A DNA stretch of 64,000 nt from Picosynechococcus sp. PCC 7002 (lineage in GTDB: Bacteria; Cyanobacteriota; Cyanobacteriia; Cyanobacteriales; MRBY01): assembly GCF_963860125.1 (NCBI RefSeq), contig NZ_CAWLFA010000001.1:682001-746000 (forward strand), read 5' to 3'. The translations under genes were made by a program, and so were the position numbers. Shown here piece by piece: positions 53,424-63,641 of the stretch. The notes under the pieces were generated by a model. That model saw nothing but the letters and a program-made list of their open reading frames with translations. It was not told where the DNA came from and searched no databases. Every line of letters starts with the position of its first letter. The first letter of the stretch is position 1.

Positions 53424-54446
53424 TTAACCTTTCATTTGTTGCTTTTTCTCTTTTTTGAGATCCCGCTTGCTGGCCGCTTCGATTTCGGCATCCATGAGGG
53501 TCTTACCCGTAGCCGCGAGATAAACGTCATCCAAACTAGGCCGCGCTTGACTCAAGCTAAAAATGGGCAGTCCAGCCGCTTGAATGCTTTGCTCAATGGT
53601 GCTCAGGTGATTGCCCTGGCGACTCACCACCAGATTCAAAGAATTCCCTTGGGAGCCATTAATAATCACGCTCTCAACAAAATCTAAAGCCGACACCACT
53701 TCTTTCGCTTTTTCGGCATTCTGGGCAGAAGTAAATTCTTCGATGCGCAACGTGATGCGATCGCCACCCACTTTATCCTTCAGTTCGTTGGGGGTGCCGT
53801 TGGCAATGACTTTGCCTTGATCAATAATGGCAACACTATCGGCGAGGGCATCAATTTCTTCGAGATAATGGCTGGTGATAATTACCGTTGTGCCTGCCGC
53901 CCGCAGTTGCCGCAGAAAATCCCAAACTGCAACACGGCTTTCGATATCGAGGCCCACCGTCGGCTCGTCTAGAACCAACACATCCGGTTGATGGAGCAGA
54001 CCTGCCGCTAAATCCAAGCGTTTGCGCAAACCACCGGAGTAAGTGCCTGTTTTCTGGTCAGCGTAATCGTTTAAACCTAGGGCATTAAGGAGTTGTTCCA
54101 CCCGCTGGGGAATAAAGCTTTTCGGGAGATGGTAGAGGGCCGCCTGTAAATTCAGCAGTTCCCGCCCCGTGAGAATTTTGTCGATCGCCACTTCCTGGGC
54201 CACATAGCCGAGCCGTTGTCGCACTGCTTTCGGTTGGGTCAGGGCAGAAATACCGCAGACTTCGATCTGGCCTCCGTCCGGTTGGGCGAGGGTACAGAGA
54301 CAGCGAATCGTCGTCGTTTTGCCTGCGCCGTTTGGCCCCAACAGCCCAAATATTTTTCCTTGTTCCACCGTGAAGGAGACATCCTTTACCGCTTGGGTGG
54401 TGCCGTAGCTTTTCTGGAGGTGGTCAATGGCAACCGCAACAGTCAT
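53424..54446 (-). CDS. ABC transporter ATPase, daunorubicin-resistance (DrrA) type
   Basis: A 340-residue ATPase subunit. Walker A GPNGAGKTTTIRCL lies near residue 36, the signature YSGGLRKRLDLAAGL near 137 and Walker B VLVLDEPTVGLD near 156, followed by a C-terminal domain of about 110 residues and a basic tail (KRDLKKEKKQQ). DrrA-type ATPases work with ABC-2 permeases in export of drugs, lipids or polysaccharides. No permease gene is adjacent; the ABC-2 permease of the window is 20 kb away. Start ATG 54446 fits homologues. Confidence 0.9.
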   Translation of the reverse strand: MTVAVAIDHLQKSYGTTQAVKDVSFTVEQGKIFGLLGPNGAGKTTTIRCLCTLAQPDGGQIEVCGISALTQPKAVRQRLGYVAQEVAIDKILTGRELLNLQAALYHLPKSFIPQRVEQLLNALGLNDYADQKTGTYSGGLRKRLDLAAGLLHQPDVLVLDEPTVGLDIESRVAVWDFLRQLRAAGTTVIITSHYLEEIDALADSVAIIDQGKVIANGTPNELKDKVGGDRITLRIEEFTSAQNAEKAKEVVSALDFVESVIINGSQGNSLNLVVSRQGNHLSTIEQSIQAAGLPIFSLSQARPSLDDVYLAATGKTLMDAEIEAASKRDLKKEKKQQMKG

Positions 54447-54508
54447 GGTCGGGGGAGTCCTCGCAATGGTTCGTCAAAATACTCAGTTGTGTATTGTATC
54501 GAAGTTCT

Positions 54509-55351
54509 TTACAATCCGTATTTTTCGCAGACTTGATCGCCAATAAATTGTACCCAGGGTTTGAAGACGGGAATCAGTTCTGCCCGACTCGCCGTTAAAC
54601 AAGGAAAAGGGCGATCGCCATAATTTTTGCCGATTTCTAAAGGAAACATCGGATTTGGTTCGAGGGATTCAATGGCTCCCCCAGCCGCCTGGATAATCGC
54701 CCACACCGCCGCAATATCCCAAATTTTCGACGTCGCTTCCACGCCCCCTAGGGCCGCCCCCGAAGCCACGATTAAAACGTTATAGCTGGCAACCCCCATC
54801 AAGCGAATCTTACAGGGAAAATTCGGTTGAGCTGCCACTGCCGTACTGCGGGCACAGAGGTTAAAAATATGGTTTAGGCTCGGCTCGTCGTCGCTGGTCT
54901 GGAGCGGTTCGCCATTACAAAACGCCCCCGTTGGCCCCGTTAAACCGGAGTCTCCGTACCAATAGCCATGGAAGGATTGGCGCAACCAAGGGAAATGCAC
55001 ATAACCAAAAACAGGGGTGCCTTTGTAGAGTAGCCCCAGGGAAATGCCCCAGATCGGAATGCCCCGCGTAAAATTCGTTGTGCCGTCAATGGGATCAATC
55101 ACCCAGCACCAATCATTTCCAGGCAAAATATGCGTTTTTTCTTCGCTGAGAATGCCATGGTCAGGGAAGGCTGTGGCGATCGCCTGACAAATTTCTCGAT
55201 CAGACCACTGATCTGCTTCCGTCACGAGGCTACCATCGGCTTTGCGTACCGCCGTGAGCTTCCCAAATTTTTCCGTTAATTCTGCGCCAATCCGGTGGCT
55301 TGTGTCCGCCGCAAAGGTCAAAATATCCGTCCAAAATAATGCATCAACCAT
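54509..55351 (-). CDS. Inositol monophosphatase family phosphatase
   Basis: A 280-residue Mg-dependent, Li-sensitive-type phosphatase. The metal sites are visible as ILSEEKTH near residue 72, WVIDPIDGTTNFTRGIP near 88 and KIWDIAAVWAIIQAAGG near 212. The family removes phosphate from inositol phosphate, histidinol phosphate, fructose-1,6-bisphosphate or 3'-phosphoadenosine phosphate; the exact substrate cannot be read. ATG 55351 is preferred to TTG 55411, which would add 20 residues before the conserved FWTDILTFAADTS. It lies between the DrrA-type ATPase gene and acsF, all on the minus strand. Confidence 0.9.
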   Translation of the reverse strand: MVDALFWTDILTFAADTSHRIGAELTEKFGKLTAVRKADGSLVTEADQWSDREICQAIATAFPDHGILSEEKTHILPGNDWCWVIDPIDGTTNFTRGIPIWGISLGLLYKGTPVFGYVHFPWLRQSFHGYWYGDSGLTGPTGAFCNGEPLQTSDDEPSLNHIFNLCARSTAVAAQPNFPCKIRLMGVASYNVLIVASGAALGGVEATSKIWDIAAVWAIIQAAGGAIESLEPNPMFPLEIGKNYGDRPFPCLTASRAELIPVFKPWVQFIGDQVCEKYGL

Positions 55352-55472
55352 CGGTGCGCTAGATCCAGAAACGTTATCCCAGTCCAAAAAAGGCGATCGC
55401 CACTGAGTCAATCAATACCTCGTCTGGCTAAACAACCATAGCCCAAAACCCTGCAATCTCGCTATCTCTAGA

Positions 55473-55504
55473 CAAAAAAATCCTCCCTCTAAAAAAGAAG
55501 GAGG
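55473..55504 (-). terminator. Terminator of acsF
   Basis: On the minus strand, CCTCC (55504-55500) and GGAGG (55486-55482) enclose a T-rich loop and are followed by ATTTTTTTG. It is the best candidate for ending acsF transcription, about 100 bases past the stop, beyond repeat copy 2. Confidence 0.5.
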
Positions 55505-55547
55505 CCAATGATTTTCCCCTTGAGGGGAGTTAGAGGGGTGTCTCCTT

Positions 55548-55574
55548 GAGGGAGGTGCCGAAGGCGGAGGGTGT
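55548..55574. repeat. 27-bp dispersed intergenic repeat, copy 2
   Basis: Identical to 20246-20272. Here it is embedded in a longer tract of related purine-rich units: TTGAGGGGAGTTAGAGGG at about 55520-55537, TTGAGGGAGG at the repeat itself and TTGAGAGAAGTTAGAGAG at about 55580-55597. This looks like a degenerate tandem array downstream of acsF. Confidence 0.7.
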
Positions 55575-55600
55575 TTCCCTTGAGAGAAGTTAGAGAGATA

Positions 55601-56680
55601 TTAGCGAACAGTACCAGCCAGTTGATCAACGCGGATCGGCTTCATCAGATAAAGACTAATGAATTGGGTTGCGTTAGAGAGATAAGCAGGTAACTTCTTC
55701 AACAGCTTCACAGGCGCAGGCGCATCGCTGGCATCAATTTCCCGCAGTTTTTCGCCGTTCTTGACGCAGGTTTCTAAACGCTCGTAGAACTCAGGCTTTT
55801 CGACATCGAGAATGATCGGGAAGACCCGGCCAGCGGTATTATTGGTTTCCCAAATCACTTCCTTGTCAAATTCCCGCGCATTCAAACCGATGGACTCGTA
55901 GAAGCCATGGCGTTGGGTGTCATTGAGATACATCGTCGCAAAGACAGAGAGCAAGAAGAAACGGCACCACAACCGCGCTTTCCAGTCATTAAGGATATTG
56001 GGCTGGGTTTTCATCAGGGCATCAAAGAAATCCCCGTGGCGGTTTTCGTCTTGGCACCAGTTTTCAAAAAACTTGAAGATCGGATAAATGCGGTCTTCGG
56101 GATTCTTTTCGAGGTGACGATAAATCTTGATGTAACGCCAGTACCCAATTTTTTCCGAAAGGTAGGTCGCGTAGAAAATAAACTTCGGCTTAAAGAAAGT
56201 ATAGCTGCGGCTCTTGGTGAGGAAACCGAGGTCAAGGGACAGGTTAAAGTCCGTCATCGCCTTGTTGAGGAAGCCAGCGTGACGCGCTTCGTCCCGGGAC
56301 ATGAGGTTAAACCCTTCAGCCAACAGGGGATTCTTGTCCTTAAGGCGACGGCCTAATTCTTTGTAGAGCAAGAAGCCAGAAAATTCAGCAGTACAGGAAC
56401 GCTCCAGGAACTCGATGAAGAGTTGCCGGGTTTCCCCTTGGATATGGTCGAAGGAGATATCAAAAGACTCATCCCGAACAAAGTGATGACGGTTGTAGTC
56501 CACGCGGAATTCTTCGATGATCGCTTCCATCTCTTCTTCGTTGACAGAAAGATCCATCTTCGCCATTTCATCGAAGTCGGTGGTGTAAAAGCGGGGAGTC
56601 AGGATAGTTTCCTTCGCCGGAACTTTCACGCCGGGGCGCAATTCCTCTACGCCAGCAGATTTGTTAACAGTGCTTACCAT
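55601..56680 (-). CDS. acsF: Mg-protoporphyrin IX monomethyl ester (oxidative) cyclase
   Basis: AcsF is the membrane-associated di-iron enzyme that forms the fifth ring of chlorophyll using oxygen. The 359-residue protein has the di-iron ligands in two E-x-x-H motifs: [11 protein letters not shown] near residue 130 and [14 protein letters not shown] near 213, with a further Glu in [19 protein letters not shown]. The N-terminus [17 protein letters not shown] and the segment [16 protein letters not shown] are typical of cyanobacterial forms. It is the aerobic (ChlAI-like) version. It is monocistronic, with a 288-base gap upstream. Confidence 0.97.
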   Translation of the reverse strand: MVSTVNKSAGVEELRPGVKVPAKETILTPRFYTTDFDEMAKMDLSVNEEEMEAIIEEFRVDYNRHHFVRDESFDISFDHIQGETRQLFIEFLERSCTAEFSGFLLYKELGRRLKDKNPLLAEGFNLMSRDEARHAGFLNKAMTDFNLSLDLGFLTKSRSYTFFKPKFIFYATYLSEKIGYWRYIKIYRHLEKNPEDRIYPIFKFFENWCQDENRHGDFFDALMKTQPNILNDWKARLWCRFFLLSVFATMYLNDTQRHGFYESIGLNAREFDKEVIWETNNTAGRVFPIILDVEKPEFYERLETCVKNGEKLREIDASDAPAPVKLLKKLPAYLSNATQFISLYLMKPIRVDQLAGTVR

Positions 56681-56890
56681 ATCTGTAATGTTTATTGCTT
56701 CCGTTTTTTATGGGGATCAGTCTCTTTTTTGCCAAATATAACCGCGTGAGACTTGGGGTTTTGATTAGGTTACAGTCTAACAAGCTCTACACCAGGGTTT
56801 AAACCCTTTTTTGTGAATAGTTGATACACATTGTTACAAAATATTGCAGGATAAATCGTGAAATAAAGGCGATCGCCTTTATTAAACCGA

Positions 56891-56924
56891 CAAAAAACTG
56901 ATCCCATTTGTGCATAGGATCAGT
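56891..56924 (-). terminator. Terminator of typA
   Basis: On the minus strand, ACTGATCC (56924-56917) and GGATCAGT (56904-56897) form an 8-bp perfect stem with a 12-base loop, followed by a T run (plus-strand 56892-56897). It lies about 45 bases after the typA stop and ahead of acsF. Confidence 0.8.
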
Positions 56925-56968
56925 CGTTACTATTGAAAGCTCAAATAGTTCAGTCGGTCAGCGAAAAT

Positions 56969-58762
56969 TTAGCGTTTTGCCATTTTCTTCGTTTCCACTT
57001 TACGAAGACGAATCGATTCGGGCGTGACTTCTACGAGTTCCCCAGGGCCGATATATTCGAGGGCGCGCTCTAGGTTCATTTCCATGGGGGCTTGTAACTG
57101 AACCAGTTCATCACCACTGGCAGCCCGATGGTTCGTGAGCTGTTTTGCCTTACAAACGTTTAGCTCTAGATCTTGGGGACGGTTGTGCTCCCCGACAATC
57201 ATGCCTTTGTAAACCTTAGTGCCTGGGGTAATGAAAAATTGACCGCGATCCTCAGCGTTCTTGAGGGCATAGAAGGTTGCTGTGCCTTCTTCAAAGGCAG
57301 TGATGACGCCGTTGTAGCGAGTGTCGAAGTCGCCACAGAGGGGCCGATATTCCAGGAAACTATGGTTCATAATGCCAGCACCGCGCGTGATCCGGATAAA
57401 TTCACCCCGGAAACCAATCAAACCACGGGCGGGTACCACAAATTCGAGCTGAGTCCGTCCACCTGCGCCAGCTTGCATATCTTGCATTTCCCCTTTGCGC
57501 TGACCGAGCCGTTCGATACAGCTACCCACTGCTTCTTCCGGGACATCGAGCACGAGGTATTCAAAAGGCTCGCAGGGTTTGCCATTCACTTCGCGGTAAA
57601 TCACCTTGGGCTGGGCCACTTGGAATTCATAACCTTCCCGACGCATGGTTTCAATCAAAATACCCAGGTGCAGTTCACCCCGACCGGACACAGCAAAGCT
57701 ATCGGCGGACTCGCCATCTTCGACCCGCAGGGCCACATTAGTTTCGAGTTCTCTTTCGAGGCGATCGCGGATTTGGCGAGAGGTCACAAAGGTTCCTTCC
57801 TGGCCCGCAAAGGGAGAATTATTCACAGAGAAGGTCATCTGTAATGTAGGCTCATCCACCTTAATTAGTGGTAAAGCTTGGGGATCTTCAGGAGACGTTA
57901 CCGTTTCCCCAATATTGGCATCAGCAAACCCGGCAACAGCGACGATCATTCCGGCGGTTGCCTCTTCAAGTTCAACACGATTTAAGCCTTCAAAGCCCAT
58001 CAGTTTAGCCACTTTTGCCTTGGCAATGGTGCCATCTTCCTTGACCAGGGCTGCCTGTTGTCCCGCTTTAATCGTGCCGTTGTGGAGACGACCGATGACA
58101 ATCCGGCCCAGGTAATCGGAATAATCGAGGGTTGTAACTTGTAACTGGAGGGGCTTATTAATATCTCCGGCTGGCGGGGGAACGTGCTGCAGAATCGCTT
58201 GGAAGAGGGGTTCCATATCCTCGTTGGTATCGTCGAGGGATTCCCGGGCGAAACCAGATAAACCAGAGGCATAGAGAGTGGTGAAGTCACATTGATCGTC
58301 ATCGGCACCGAGTTCAACGAACAGATCAAAGACTTTATCAACGGCGGTTTCAGGATTGACGTTGGGGCGGTCGATTTTATTAACGACAACGATCGGGCGT
58401 AGACCTTTTTCGAGGGCTTTTTTCAAGACGAAACGGGTCTGGGGCATTGGGCCTTCATTGGCATCGACGATCAAAATGCAACCGTCTACCATGCCGAGGA
58501 CACGCTCTACCTCACCACCAAAGTCGGCGTGGCCAGGGGTGTCAACAATATTGATCAGAATGTCGTTGTAACGGACGGCGGTATTTTTGGAAAGAATCGT
58601 AATACCCCGTTCCCGTTCGAGGTCATTGGAGTCCATCACGCAATCGGGGATGTCTTCGCCTTCTCGGAAAATGCCGGATTGATGTAAGAGAGCATCAACA
58701 AGGGTCGTTTTACCGTGGTCAACGTGGGCAATAATCGCGACGTTACGAATGGGAAGAGACAT
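56969..58762 (-). CDS. typA: Translational GTPase TypA/BipA
   Basis: A 597-residue GTPase of the EF-G superfamily that binds ribosomes and aids adaptation to cold and other stress. G1 is [15 protein letters not shown] near residue 12, the switch I region carries [16 protein letters not shown]3 is DTPGHADFG near 74 and G4 VVNKIDRP near 127. The domain II, III and V-like parts are followed by the BipA-specific C-terminal domain with [20 protein letters not shown]. The tail is basic ([10 protein letters not shown]). ATG 58762 gives the standard [20 protein letters not shown]. Single-gene unit with a clear terminator. Confidence 0.97.
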   Translation of the reverse strand: MSLPIRNVAIIAHVDHGKTTLVDALLHQSGIFREGEDIPDCVMDSNDLERERGITILSKNTAVRYNDILINIVDTPGHADFGGEVERVLGMVDGCILIVDANEGPMPQTRFVLKKALEKGLRPIVVVNKIDRPNVNPETAVDKVFDLFVELGADDDQCDFTTLYASGLSGFARESLDDTNEDMEPLFQAILQHVPPPAGDINKPLQLQVTTLDYSDYLGRIVIGRLHNGTIKAGQQAALVKEDGTIAKAKVAKLMGFEGLNRVELEEATAGMIVAVAGFADANIGETVTSPEDPQALPLIKVDEPTLQMTFSVNNSPFAGQEGTFVTSRQIRDRLERELETNVALRVEDGESADSFAVSGRGELHLGILIETMRREGYEFQVAQPKVIYREVNGKPCEPFEYLVLDVPEEAVGSCIERLGQRKGEMQDMQAGAGGRTQLEFVVPARGLIGFRGEFIRITRGAGIMNHSFLEYRPLCGDFDTRYNGVITAFEEGTATFYALKNAEDRGQFFITPGTKVYKGMIVGEHNRPQDLELNVCKAKQLTNHRAASGDELVQLQAPMEMNLERALEYIGPGELVEVTPESIRLRKVETKKMAKR

Positions 58763-59039
58763 AAATTTTACGGATGGTTCCTAAGACCTGTAAATTTTTT
58801 TGACAATTTCTGCCCAATTGTAGCCTAATTATCATCTTTCTTAATATTTAAGTTGTGAAGTTTCGGCTATTGGGCGGGCGAAAAATCCAGGGTAGCACCG
58901 TCACGGCCAAGATTTACGAGATAAATGTGCGGAAATGTTGAAGGGCGCCAGGCAATACTGGCCAACAGAGATAAAACTTTACCGCTGCCGTAATTCTTGG
59001 GGAACTTTGCTACCGTGAAATCAGCTTTTTGTCACGGTT

Positions 59040-59534
59040 ATGGAAAATAGTCTGTTTTTTAAGGCTCCCTGGAGTCAAACTTTAATCACCATTACAACTC
59101 TTGTTTGCGTAGTGTTGTTGGCCATGGTGCTGCTGTTTTTGATTTTAGGACTCCAACAACAGAATCCTTATTTTTTGCTGTGGATTATTTTGCCCATCGG
59201 CATTGTGGTAATGACGGCATTATTTATGGTGCGAGGCTATCATCTGGACGGCGATCGCCTTTACGTTGAACGCTTGGGGTGGCGCACAGAAATCGCTTTA
59301 GAAAATCTAGAAAGTGCCACCTACGATCCCACCGCCATGGATGGTTCGTTACGGCTGTTTGGTAATGGTGGTCTATTTGCCTTTACCGGAAAGTTTTGGA
59401 ACAAAAAGTTGGGTCACTACAATGCCTATGCCACGGCGGTTCGGTTAGCAGTGGTTTTGAAATGGCCTAACCAGACCATTGTCGTCACCCCAGAGAAGCC
59501 TGAACAATTTGTCGCAGCAATTCTTCGTCGTTAA
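59040..59534 (+). CDS. Small membrane protein with PH-like domain
   Basis: A 164-residue protein with two adjacent N-terminal membrane helices (about 14-38 and 44-64), followed by a beta-rich domain: GYHLDGDRLYVERLGWRTEI and SLRLFGNGGLFAFTGKFWNK. This layout matches the bacterial PH-like (bPH-type) membrane proteins common in cyanobacteria, of unknown function. The ATG at 59040 comes directly after a GTCACGGTT stretch without a strong ribosome binding site. It converges with glcE and shares TTAA at the two stops. Confidence 0.78.
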   Translation: MENSLFFKAPWSQTLITITTLVCVVLLAMVLLFLILGLQQQNPYFLLWIILPIGIVVMTALFMVRGYHLDGDRLYVERLGWRTEIALENLESATYDPTAMDGSLRLFGNGGLFAFTGKFWNKKLGHYNAYATAVRLAVVLKWPNQTIVVTPEKPEQFVAAILRR

Positions 59535-60811
59535 ATGCCGCCCACAAAACGCTGGGGACTTAGGATATTTTGGGGATCAAATTGCTGTTTAATGTTGCGC
59601 ATCAATGGCAGGGCGTTACCTGGATAGCCCCAGGGTTCAAATTGCTGCTTGAGGCGATAGGGGGCATCTAAAATTGTGAAAAAACCGTGGTGAGCCTGAC
59701 AAAAATCCCGGATGGCTCGGAATTGCCGGAGAAATTGATCATGGGGAAACGCAATGATACCTAGACCACTTTTGCAATGGATCCGGGCGATCGCCTGACC
59801 ATTCGTTAGGGTCTCAATGTGTTGCAGTAAAGCCATACTTTGATGGGATAGAATGCCGACCTTGGCGACGACCATTTCCCCAAATAAAGCTTCCCGTAGC
59901 TGTGCCCACAGATCCAGGTGCTCCGGTTGGCTGACTAAACCTAGGTGCTGCCCGATAGTTTTCAACTCCTGCAGTTGTGCCGTAATACTCTCGCGGATCG
60001 CCTCAAAACGCAGCAGCAAACCCCAGTCTTCTCCAGTTCCCTTTTGTAACCGTTGTAATAGTCGAGGTGAAAGCAGATCTGCCGCCGCTGGTGTAAGTAC
60101 AGAATTTAAAATTTGGCCCTGGGCCTGGCGTATTTGCGCGGACGACCCAAGCATTAAGATCGTTTGGGACTGCTCTTGGATCGGATAGAGGCGAAACGTT
60201 AATTCGGTAATCGTCGCCAAACTGCCATGGGAACCTGTGAGGAGCTTCATCAAATCATAGCCCGCCACATTTTTAACCACTTTTCCCCCGGCTTTTGCCA
60301 AGGTGCCATCGGCCCGGAGCATGGTGATCCCCAGCAGCAAATCCCGTACACCACCATAGCGTTGACGCAAGCTGCCGGTATCTGCCGTGGCTACAATCCC
60401 CCCTAGGGTTGCTTGGTTGGGGAAGCTGGGATCGAGGGGAAGATACTGTTTATGGGGCCTGAGATGGTTTTGTAGTTCAGCAAAGGTAATCCCTGCTTCC
60501 ACCGTAATGGTTAGATCATTAACGGCGTGATCCACAATGCGATTTAGCTGCCGGGTGCTCACCAACCAATCTACTTTCGGAGTGAGTCCACCCCAGGCGA
60601 GCTTTGTGCCGTTACCGCAGGGGATAATCGTAATTTTTTCCCGGTGGGCTGTGCGGAAGATTTCCGTTAGGGCCGCGCGAGAGTGGGGCACAAGCAGGGC
60701 TTCGGGGCTTTGACGGCTGATCCGTTCCATCTGCCGACGCCAATGGGGATGACAATATTGCCACGCTTTTAGATCGATATTCTGGGTACCGGGATCAACC
60801 ACCAAAGCCAT
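59531..60811 (-). CDS. glcE: Glycolate dehydrogenase, FAD-binding subunit GlcE
   Basis: A 426-residue FAD_binding_4 protein. The FAD-binding motif IIPCGNGTKLAWGG near residue 60 and the segment QATLGGIVATADTGSLRQRYGGVRDLLLG near 130 identify GlcE. A FAD-linked C-terminal domain follows, with FDPQNILSPQRFVGG at the end. Cyanobacterial glycolate dehydrogenase removes photorespiratory glycolate; GlcD and GlcF are not in the window. ATG 60811. The 57-residue gene upstream ends four bases before it, so the two are coupled. Confidence 0.92.
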   Translation of the reverse strand: MALVVDPGTQNIDLKAWQYCHPHWRRQMERISRQSPEALLVPHSRAALTEIFRTAHREKITIIPCGNGTKLAWGGLTPKVDWLVSTRQLNRIVDHAVNDLTITVEAGITFAELQNHLRPHKQYLPLDPSFPNQATLGGIVATADTGSLRQRYGGVRDLLLGITMLRADGTLAKAGGKVVKNVAGYDLMKLLTGSHGSLATITELTFRLYPIQEQSQTILMLGSSAQIRQAQGQILNSVLTPAAADLLSPRLLQRLQKGTGEDWGLLLRFEAIRESITAQLQELKTIGQHLGLVSQPEHLDLWAQLREALFGEMVVAKVGILSHQSMALLQHIETLTNGQAIARIHCKSGLGIIAFPHDQFLRQFRAIRDFCQAHHGFFTILDAPYRLKQQFEPWGYPGNALPLMRNIKQQFDPQNILSPQRFVGGI

Positions 60812-60815
60812 GATT

Positions 60816-60989
60816 TTAGTCTTCTGGAGTTAAGGCGATCGCCTCAACTTTTGCCGTATTTTCTTCAACTTCAGTAATTGCCCACCGGAGCACATCACCC
60901 CGCTTTTCGAGCTCTGCTTCAATTTCCTTGGGCAAATCTGCTGGATTTTCCTGGAGATCAATTTCTGCGGTAATGAAGTGGGTTGTCAT
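60816..60989 (-). CDS. Small conserved cyanobacterial protein, 57 residues
   Basis: An acidic 57-residue protein reading MTTHFITAEIDLQENPADLP at its start and containing AELEKRGDVLRWAITEVEEN. I recall this as a small conserved cyanobacterial gene of unknown function. An AAGGAA site lies about 8 bases before ATG 60989. A longer frame to 61097 would add a Cys/Trp-rich stretch antisense to the exporter gene and is rejected. It ends four bases before the glcE start. Confidence 0.78.
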   Translation of the reverse strand: MTTHFITAEIDLQENPADLPKEIEAELEKRGDVLRWAITEVEENTAKVEAIALTPED

Positions 60990-61050
60990 CGGCCCGTTCC
61001 TTATGAAAATTCTGTGTTCACTATCATACCAAGCAAAGGAAACGCCCCGT

Positions 61051-62850
61051 CTAGTCTCCCAACATATGCAAACGATAGAGGCTGGCATACAACCCATTTT
61101 GGGCGAGCAGTTGATCGTGGTTCCCTGTTTCGAGGATTTCCCCTTGCTTCAGGACAATGATTTTATCCACATCCCGGATGGTCGAGAGGCGGTGGGCAAT
61201 GATAATCGCCGTGCGGTCTTCGAGGAGTTGTTCTAGGGCCGACTGAATTAGCGCCTCTGTACCCACATCAAGACTTGCCGTAGCTTCATCGAGTACCAGA
61301 ATTTTTGGATCACGGATTGCAACCCGGGCAAAGGCCAACAGTTGTTTTTGGCCCCCAGAAAGATTTGTACCCCGTTCCCGGAGAGCTGTGCGATACCCCT
61401 GGGGCAATTCCTCAATGAGTTGATCGACGTTGGTCAGTACTGCGGCCTGCTTTACTGCCTCAAAGGGATACTCCTCCCCCAGGGTAATGTTGCGTTGAAC
61501 ATCTCCAGCAAAAAGAAAGCTTTCTTGGAGGATGACGCCAATGTGCCGCCGCAGATCTTCTTGGGGCAGATCACGAATATCAATGCCATCAACGAGAATG
61601 CGTCCTTCACTCGGATCATACAGGCGACAGAGTAAACGGATGATCGAGCTTTTTCCGGCCCCCGTTGGCCCCACAAGGGCGATTTTTTCACCGGGTTTGA
61701 TCTTAAAATTCAGGTTTTTCAGGACATATTCCCCAGGTTTATAGCCGAAGGAAACGTTGTCAAAAATAATTTCACCGGAGGCCGAATCCGAGAGATTTAA
61801 AGAAGTCGTTAAATGCTGTTGTTTATCTTGGATCTCGATGGGCTCCGACATCAATTCTGTCACCCGTTCGATGGCCGTTAGTCCCGATTGGAACATGGTG
61901 AATTTGTCGGCAAATTGGCGCAGGGGGTTAAATAACCGCTGGGAATAGAGAATAAAGGCAGACAGCACCCCAAAGCTCAGGGCATCCTGGAAAATCAGCC
62001 AGCCTCCCAACCAAAGTACTCCGGCGATCGCCACCAGGGAAATCCACTCTAGGGTGGCAGAAACAGCCGAGTCATGGAAGATTGTTTTGTTAACGGACAG
62101 ACGATAGCGGTCATTAACCGTCCGGAATAACTCGGCATTCAGGGCCTCCCGGCGAAATAATTGCACGATATTAATCCCCGCAACGTTTTCCTGGAGCATC
62201 GCGTTCAGTTGGGATAATTCTTCCCGGGCTTGGTAGTTGGCTTTGCGGTATTGCCCCTGGAAATAAACGATCAAAAAGGTGACGGGCAACAACATCAAAA
62301 TGAGGAGCGTCGCTAGCTGCCATTGCAACAGAAAAATCGAAACAATAATTACAGCCAGGGAAATGACATCATTAATGATGCCGATCGCCCCACTGGCAAA
62401 AACATCACCCAGGGCTTCCACGTCATTGGTTAAGCGGGTGACGAGTTTGCCGACGGGCATCCGGTCAAAGAAGCGAGAAGAAAGGGATGTGACGTGATCG
62501 AATAAATCCTGGCGGATGCCTGCGGTAATTTCCTGGCCTACTTTTTGGACGAGGTACCCTTGGATCGAGGTGAAGGCCAAGCGAATCACAATGGTGGCCA
62601 ACAGAATCCAGATTAAACGGTTAATCCCTGCTGGAATGCTGAGATCGGCGAGGATGCCCCACACGGTTTCGCCCCGCAATAGGGAAACTGCCTGACCGAC
62701 AACGAGGGGTTGCACCGCACCGGCGATCGCCAAAGGAATTAGCAAAACAATCGACACAACAAGGGTAATGAGATTTTTCTTGGCGTAGGGAAGGAGCTTC
62801 CCGGCCAGTTGCCAATCATTTTTCGGAACAGAAGAGGATGCGATCGCCAT
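61051..62850 (-). CDS. ABC exporter, fused membrane and ATPase domains (MsbA-like)
   Basis: A 599-residue half-transporter. The N-terminal membrane domain (about 1-330) has six helices; the ATPase domain has Walker A ALVGPTGAGKSSIIRLL near residue 390, the signature NLSGGQKQLLAFARVA near 490 and Walker B ILVLDEATASLD near 515. It would work as a homodimer and move lipid, peptide or drug out of the cytoplasm; the cargo cannot be read. The start ATG 62850 lies 26 bases after the stop of the PhnC-like ATPase gene, on the same strand, so they share an operon. Confidence 0.92.
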   Translation of the reverse strand: MAIASSSVPKNDWQLAGKLLPYAKKNLITLVVSIVLLIPLAIAGAVQPLVVGQAVSLLRGETVWGILADLSIPAGINRLIWILLATIVIRLAFTSIQGYLVQKVGQEITAGIRQDLFDHVTSLSSRFFDRMPVGKLVTRLTNDVEALGDVFASGAIGIINDVISLAVIIVSIFLLQWQLATLLILMLLPVTFLIVYFQGQYRKANYQAREELSQLNAMLQENVAGINIVQLFRREALNAELFRTVNDRYRLSVNKTIFHDSAVSATLEWISLVAIAGVLWLGGWLIFQDALSFGVLSAFILYSQRLFNPLRQFADKFTMFQSGLTAIERVTELMSEPIEIQDKQQHLTTSLNLSDSASGEIIFDNVSFGYKPGEYVLKNLNFKIKPGEKIALVGPTGAGKSSIIRLLCRLYDPSEGRILVDGIDIRDLPQEDLRRHIGVILQESFLFAGDVQRNITLGEEYPFEAVKQAAVLTNVDQLIEELPQGYRTALRERGTNLSGGQKQLLAFARVAIRDPKILVLDEATASLDVGTEALIQSALEQLLEDRTAIIIAHRLSTIRDVDKIIVLKQGEILETGNHDQLLAQNGLYASLYRLHMLGD

Positions 62851-62876
62851 GGAAATTTTTCAAGAAATGCAGACAT

Positions 62877-63632
62877 CTAGTATATCGATTGCTCACCGTA
62901 GAGGTGGGCGATTTGGGCATCACTGACCGTTGTGGTGGGCTGATCAAACAGAATTTTGCCGCCCTTGAGACCAATTAGGCGATCGCAATGGCTCCGGGCA
63001 AACTCCAGGGAGTGGAGGCTAACAACAAGGGTTTTTCCTTGGGTTTCACAAAGCTGTACCAGCAGATCCATCATTTCCCGACTCAGTTGGGGATCAAGGC
63101 TTGAAATGGGTTCGTCTGCAAGGATTACTACCGGATTTTGCACCAAGACCCGCGCCAAGGCGACCCGTTGTTTTTGTCCCCCCGATAGGTCACTGGTTTT
63201 GGCAAAGAGTTTTTCGGGGATGCCCACCTGTTTTAAGACGGCTTCGGCCAAGGGACGCTCACGGGGAAAGATCAGGGAAAACATTGCTTTGGCGAAAGAC
63301 CAACGCCCCAGATGACCCGCATTGACATTGTGAATGACGGCCAGACTCTCGACCAAATGAAGTTGTTGATAAATGGTGCCGAGTTGCCGTTGGATGCGCC
63401 GCCGTCGCCTTGGGGAGAGGGTTGCGATCGCTTCCCCCCAGATGAGCAATTGCCCTTGGGTTGGTTGTTGTTGACCATTGAGGAGACTGAGGAGGGTGCT
63501 TTTACCTGCGCCACTGGCCCCAATCAGCCCCACCTTCTCGCCGGGATAAATTTCAAAGTTGAGTTCCGTCAGGGCAGCGACCCCCCGGAAATGACACGAG
63601 AGCGATCGCCCCACAAAAATTGGTTCTGTCAT
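62877..63632 (-). CDS. PhnC-like phosphonate ABC transporter ATPase
   Basis: A 251-residue stand-alone ABC ATPase. Walker A VGLIGASGAGKSTLLSLL near residue 37, signature SDLSGGQKQRVALARVL near 148 and Walker B VVILADEPISSLDP near 170 are all intact. The region with LGTIYQQLHLVESLAVIHNV and NAGHLGRW is typical of the PhnC subfamily, which feeds phosphonate or phosphite importers. No periplasmic binding protein or PhnE permease lies in the window, but they could lie beyond the hydrolase gene to the right. It starts nine bases after the hydrolase stop. Confidence 0.85.
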   Translation of the reverse strand: MTEPIFVGRSLSCHFRGVAALTELNFEIYPGEKVGLIGASGAGKSTLLSLLNGQQQPTQGQLLIWGEAIATLSPRRRRRIQRQLGTIYQQLHLVESLAVIHNVNAGHLGRWSFAKAMFSLIFPRERPLAEAVLKQVGIPEKLFAKTSDLSGGQKQRVALARVLVQNPVVILADEPISSLDPQLSREMMDLLVQLCETQGKTLVVSLHSLEFARSHCDRLIGLKGGKILFDQPTTTVSDAQIAHLYGEQSIY

Positions 63633-63641
63633 CTGTTTTAG

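Noticed and set aside
55440..55600. Purine-rich tract downstream of acsF considered as a CRISPR array
   Set aside because: The units are unequal in length and sequence and lack regular spacers; it is a degenerate repeat. No CRISPR array or cas gene was seen in the window.
57173..57844. 223-residue plus-strand frame opposite typA
   Set aside because: The typA motifs are intact in the other frame; the shadow protein shows no family pattern.
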